Positions 61,770 to 64,000 of a DNA stretch of 64,000 nucleotides are shown here, in pieces (the stretch's first letter is position 1; each line of letters starts with the position of its first letter). Origin of the DNA: Paenibacillus castaneae (lineage in GTDB: Bacteria > Bacillota > Bacilli > Paenibacillales > Paenibacillaceae). The DNA is taken from NCBI RefSeq assembly GCF_002884445.1, contig NZ_KZ614144.1, positions 4,012,094 to 4,076,093 on the forward strand. The letters run 5' to 3'. The position numbers and the translations under genes were made by a program. The notes beneath the pieces are model-generated. The model was not told where the DNA came from. It ran no database searches and saw nothing but the letters and a program-made list of their open reading frames with translations.

Positions 61770-64000
61770 CTATTGTTGTCTTACTCCGATTAAAACCTGC
61801 AATGCATCTTTACCGGATCCTATTTTGTACCCCGATGCCGTGTAACGGATTAGATCACTATCATCTAGTACGAATAGATGCGGGAAGCCCGCCTCATTGG
61901 CCGGAGACTGTGATATAAAGTCTGGTAATGATTCATATGCATTATCTCTAACAAAAATAGTGCTCGACGGCAACTTCGGATAATCGGATGGATCGAATGA
62001 CGCTGTCCATTGGCTATCACCGACAATAAGAAGAATAGGGGAACCCATTTCATTAACCTGCTCGGCAAGCTCGGACATCTCACGGATGAAATGCTTAGTA
62101 GGCTCCCGTTCCGGCTCAATCCAAGCGACTATCGCTCCTTTCGTACCAATTAGTTCGCCGAGAGTCTTATCTGTTCCGTTAAAAAGGGAGAAAGTATTGT
62201 TCCGATCAATCTTACCTAGAACTGGAATGTCAAGCGCCGCCTCGCGGAAGGACAGCTGAACGTCCGTTTGTTCCCCCGCGCGCACTTCGAAATAATTAAA
62301 GCGTACCCGGACTGTGCCGTCCTTCAAACGAATGCCTGAAGTTATTCGATATGATCCCTCTTCTAATTCGAATGGAGCATCATATACATCTGATTTACCA
62401 TAAGGGTAGAACAACGTTTTATAGAATCCGTGCTCTAGCCGCGCGAACGTGAAATTTTTCCAATAGGCGGCTGCCGGAGCATCTATGTCAGATTTGCTGT
62501 CCTTGATCAATTGCAGCGTTCCGCTATCCTTCTTTTCTGCCTGCAGCAAGGATTCCTGAGTGAATAAGGCATCAGTCCAACTGCCGGCCGCCATATATTG
62601 CGGCTTATGCCGACTAGGATGCAGACGCGCCGGAATGCCTAAGCTGCGACAAATGGATACGAACAAAATATCTATGGAAGCTTGATCTCCCTTCTTGATC
62701 TGGAAGGTGCCAACTGGCGTACCCTTGCCAATCAAGTTAGGAATATTATCTATAACATCCCACTCCTCATCCAGTTTACGGACAAGCTCGGAAGGATTTG
62801 CTCTGAAGGAATCAGATTCCACTTCAGTGAATGCTTTTTGGAAGAAATGCTTATATGGCACGATCATTTCGTATAACACACGCGGACAGAGAACATAAGG
62901 AATGAATATATCTTCCGAGAGTTCACCTCGCTGTGCAAGAGAACCGCTCAGATGATCATCAAGAACAGGACAGAATGTATCGGTCAAATCCTTCTCATTC
63001 AGGCTTTCCAGCAGCCGCAGCGGCATATCGTTATATTCAATGGAGCGTTCCCGCAGAAATGCAGCAATCTCGCGACTGTTTCCGCGTGCTTTGCGCAGCA
63101 CATCCCATACCCGCTCCGGAGGCAGTCCAACAGCTTGAGCTAGTTCAGTTGCTTGCGCTTCATTTAAGAAAGTATCTTCATAATTCGTCCGGGTCTTTGT
63201 TCCTTCTTCGACGCGGCAGTTAAACCGCTGTATTTTCTCTTCAGTGAGCGGAGTAACGGCCTCGCCTTCCCGCTCCGGCGGCGGAACCATGTCAAAGTCT
63301 GCCGATCCTTTAGGTTGGTGCATCTGGTCGAGAATGATCTCGATGCGTTCGCTATCCGCAACTGTAATTTTTTCTTCTCCCCATATACCGGACTTCACCG
63401 CACGGATGACCAGATCACCGAACCCTGTCTTGAATGACGCTGCTCCGTTTATGTCCGTATGCAGAGCAGCAATCGGATAGAGCTCTCCCATATTATACAA
63501 TTGAAAATGTACATCAGCTTCGCTGACTGGGTAGCCCCGCTCATCCTTCACAAAAACAGTGATCGTCCGCGCAGGAGCATAATTTTCTAATAAATTAATT
63601 TCAGTGAACCACTCATCGGCCAGCGTGATATCTTCAGGCCCTGCATAGTTCGAGAAAATCCGCGTATTGATGAGCATTGCCCGCCGCGAAGGCGGACTGA
63701 ACCAGCCCTGATTGAGGCGGGGTTCCGGTTCACACGCGCCTATATAATACCACTGTCCATCAGCCCAAGCCTCCACCCAAGCATGGTTATCGTCAGAATG
63801 TGCCCAGCGCGGTGTATAGATCTGGCGAGCAGGAATACCGATGCTGCGCAGTGCTGCAACCGCAAGCGTCGACTCTTCACCGCAGCGGCCTTGTGCATTG
63901 CGAATCATCGTCAACGGGGATACCGTCCGCAAATCGCTGCTGATATAAGTTGCCTTCTCATGACACCAATAGTTTGTTTCCAAAATAGCTTCTGCCATAG
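61770..64000 (-). CDS. Transglutaminase-like protein with regulatory-like and thioredoxin-like domains, 5' incomplete
   Basis: At least 742 residues; the true start may lie beyond the window. The N-terminal part has a transglutaminase core with catalytic cysteine in GRCGEESTLAV, histidine in DDNHAWVEAW and a likely aspartate downstream. A carboxypeptidase-regulatory-like beta-sandwich (about 135-225) follows, then a long middle region with a second transglutaminase-type stretch (ICRSLGIPARLHPSRHKPQY), a beta domain (SYRITSGIRLKDGTVRVRFN), and a C-terminal thioredoxin/peroxiredoxin-like fold (about 590-742, without a CxxC). Such transglutaminase proteins act as peptidases or cross-linkers. The operon partner is a GH18 enzyme. 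Confidence 0.8.
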   Translation of the reverse strand, partial: MAEAILETNYWCHEKATYISSDLRTVSPLTMIRNAQGRCGEESTLAVAALRSIGIPARQIYTPRWAHSDDNHAWVEAWADGQWYYIGACEPEPRLNQGWFSPPSRRAMLINTRIFSNYAGPEDITLADEWFTEINLLENYAPARTITVFVKDERGYPVSEADVHFQLYNMGELYPIAALHTDINGAASFKTGFGDLVIRAVKSGIWGEEKITVADSERIEIILDQMHQPKGSADFDMVPPPEREGEAVTPLTEEKIQRFNCRVEEGTKTRTNYEDTFLNEAQATELAQAVGLPPERVWDVLRKARGNSREIAAFLRERSIEYNDMPLRLLESLNEKDLTDTFCPVLDDHLSGSLAQRGELSEDIFIPYVLCPRVLYEMIVPYKHFFQKAFTEVESDSFRANPSELVRKLDEEWDVIDNIPNLIGKGTPVGTFQIKKGDQASIDILFVSICRSLGIPARLHPSRHKPQYMAAGSWTDALFTQESLLQAEKKDSGTLQLIKDSKSDIDAPAAAYWKNFTFARLEHGFYKTLFYPYGKSDVYDAPFELEEGSYRITSGIRLKDGTVRVRFNYFEVRAGEQTDVQLSFREAALDIPVLGKIDRNNTFSLFNGTDKTLGELIGTKGAIVAWIEPEREPTKHFIREMSELAEQVNEMGSPILLIVGDSQWTASFDPSDYPKLPSSTIFVRDNAYESLPDFISQSPANEAGFPHLFVLDDSDLIRYTASGYKIGSGKDALQVLIGVRQQ

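Overview
The window looks like a chromosome segment of a spore-forming, Gram-positive, plant-polymer-degrading Firmicute, most likely Paenibacillaceae (Paenibacillus or Cohnella type). The evidence is the S-layer-homology (SLH) surface proteins, a CotS-type kinase, YesM/YesN regulators beside sugar ABC transporters, GH10/GH43/GH18 and DUF5060 glycosidases, strong AGGAGG ribosome-binding sites, CcpA-like cre motifs, and lipoproteins with typical lipoboxes. Most genes are on the minus strand.

Layout. 1-3300: the start of an SLH protein, a remnant of a lost glycosidase tail, and a membrane-anchored DUF5060 glycosidase. 3571-10597: a seven-gene minus-strand envelope operon (response regulator, histidine kinase, FG-GAP lipoprotein, FtsW-like and RodA-like SEDS proteins, PAP2 phosphatase, MgtE). 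10750-19401: an AraC regulator divergent from a DUF4965 protein, a phosphotransferase, an indolepyruvate/pyruvate decarboxylase gene broken by one in-frame TGA, and a sugar isomerase/HbpS-like pair. 19484-22207: small HEAT, VOC and DUF1801-type genes and an intergenic block rich in TTCACT/AGTGAA palindromes.

22359-29370: five flavin-dependent oxidoreductases (two Old Yellow Enzymes and three luciferase-like) behind a one-cysteine ArsR repressor. The same dyad, TATATC-N10-GATATA, lies in the arsR promoter and upstream of the first enzyme gene, and the arsR promoter seems to give a leaderless mRNA. A metallo-hydrolase lies upstream. 29831-45398: a hemicellulose/pentose region on one strand. It holds a GH10 xylanase with a perfect cre site, an IclR regulator, oxidative pentose (Weimberg) enzymes (2-keto-3-deoxy-pentonate dehydratase, ketoglutarate-semialdehyde dehydrogenase, YjhG/YagF pentonate dehydratase), a GH43 xylosidase, YesM/YesN and an ABC importer without its ATPase. 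The IclR gene and the first pathway gene share a second dyad, GTTTTATA-N-TATAAAAC. No sugar dehydrogenase or lactonase is present here.

45634-52405: a transposition-ATPase remnant, small genes, mqo, a methyltransferase, and an overlapping glycosyltransferase/CotS pair. 52506-57497: a 1663-residue SLH surface protein made by a nearly perfect 1803-bp tandem duplication of a helical-module plus barrel-like unit; no known enzyme family could be assigned to the barrel, and this is the strongest candidate for undescribed biology. 58159-64000: an NmrA-like reductase, a tRNA-like T arm beside a CAAA-repeat hairpin, and a transglutaminase-like/GH18/Gfo-Idh-MocA group running off the window end. No CRISPR array, intact insertion sequence or intact RNA gene was found.
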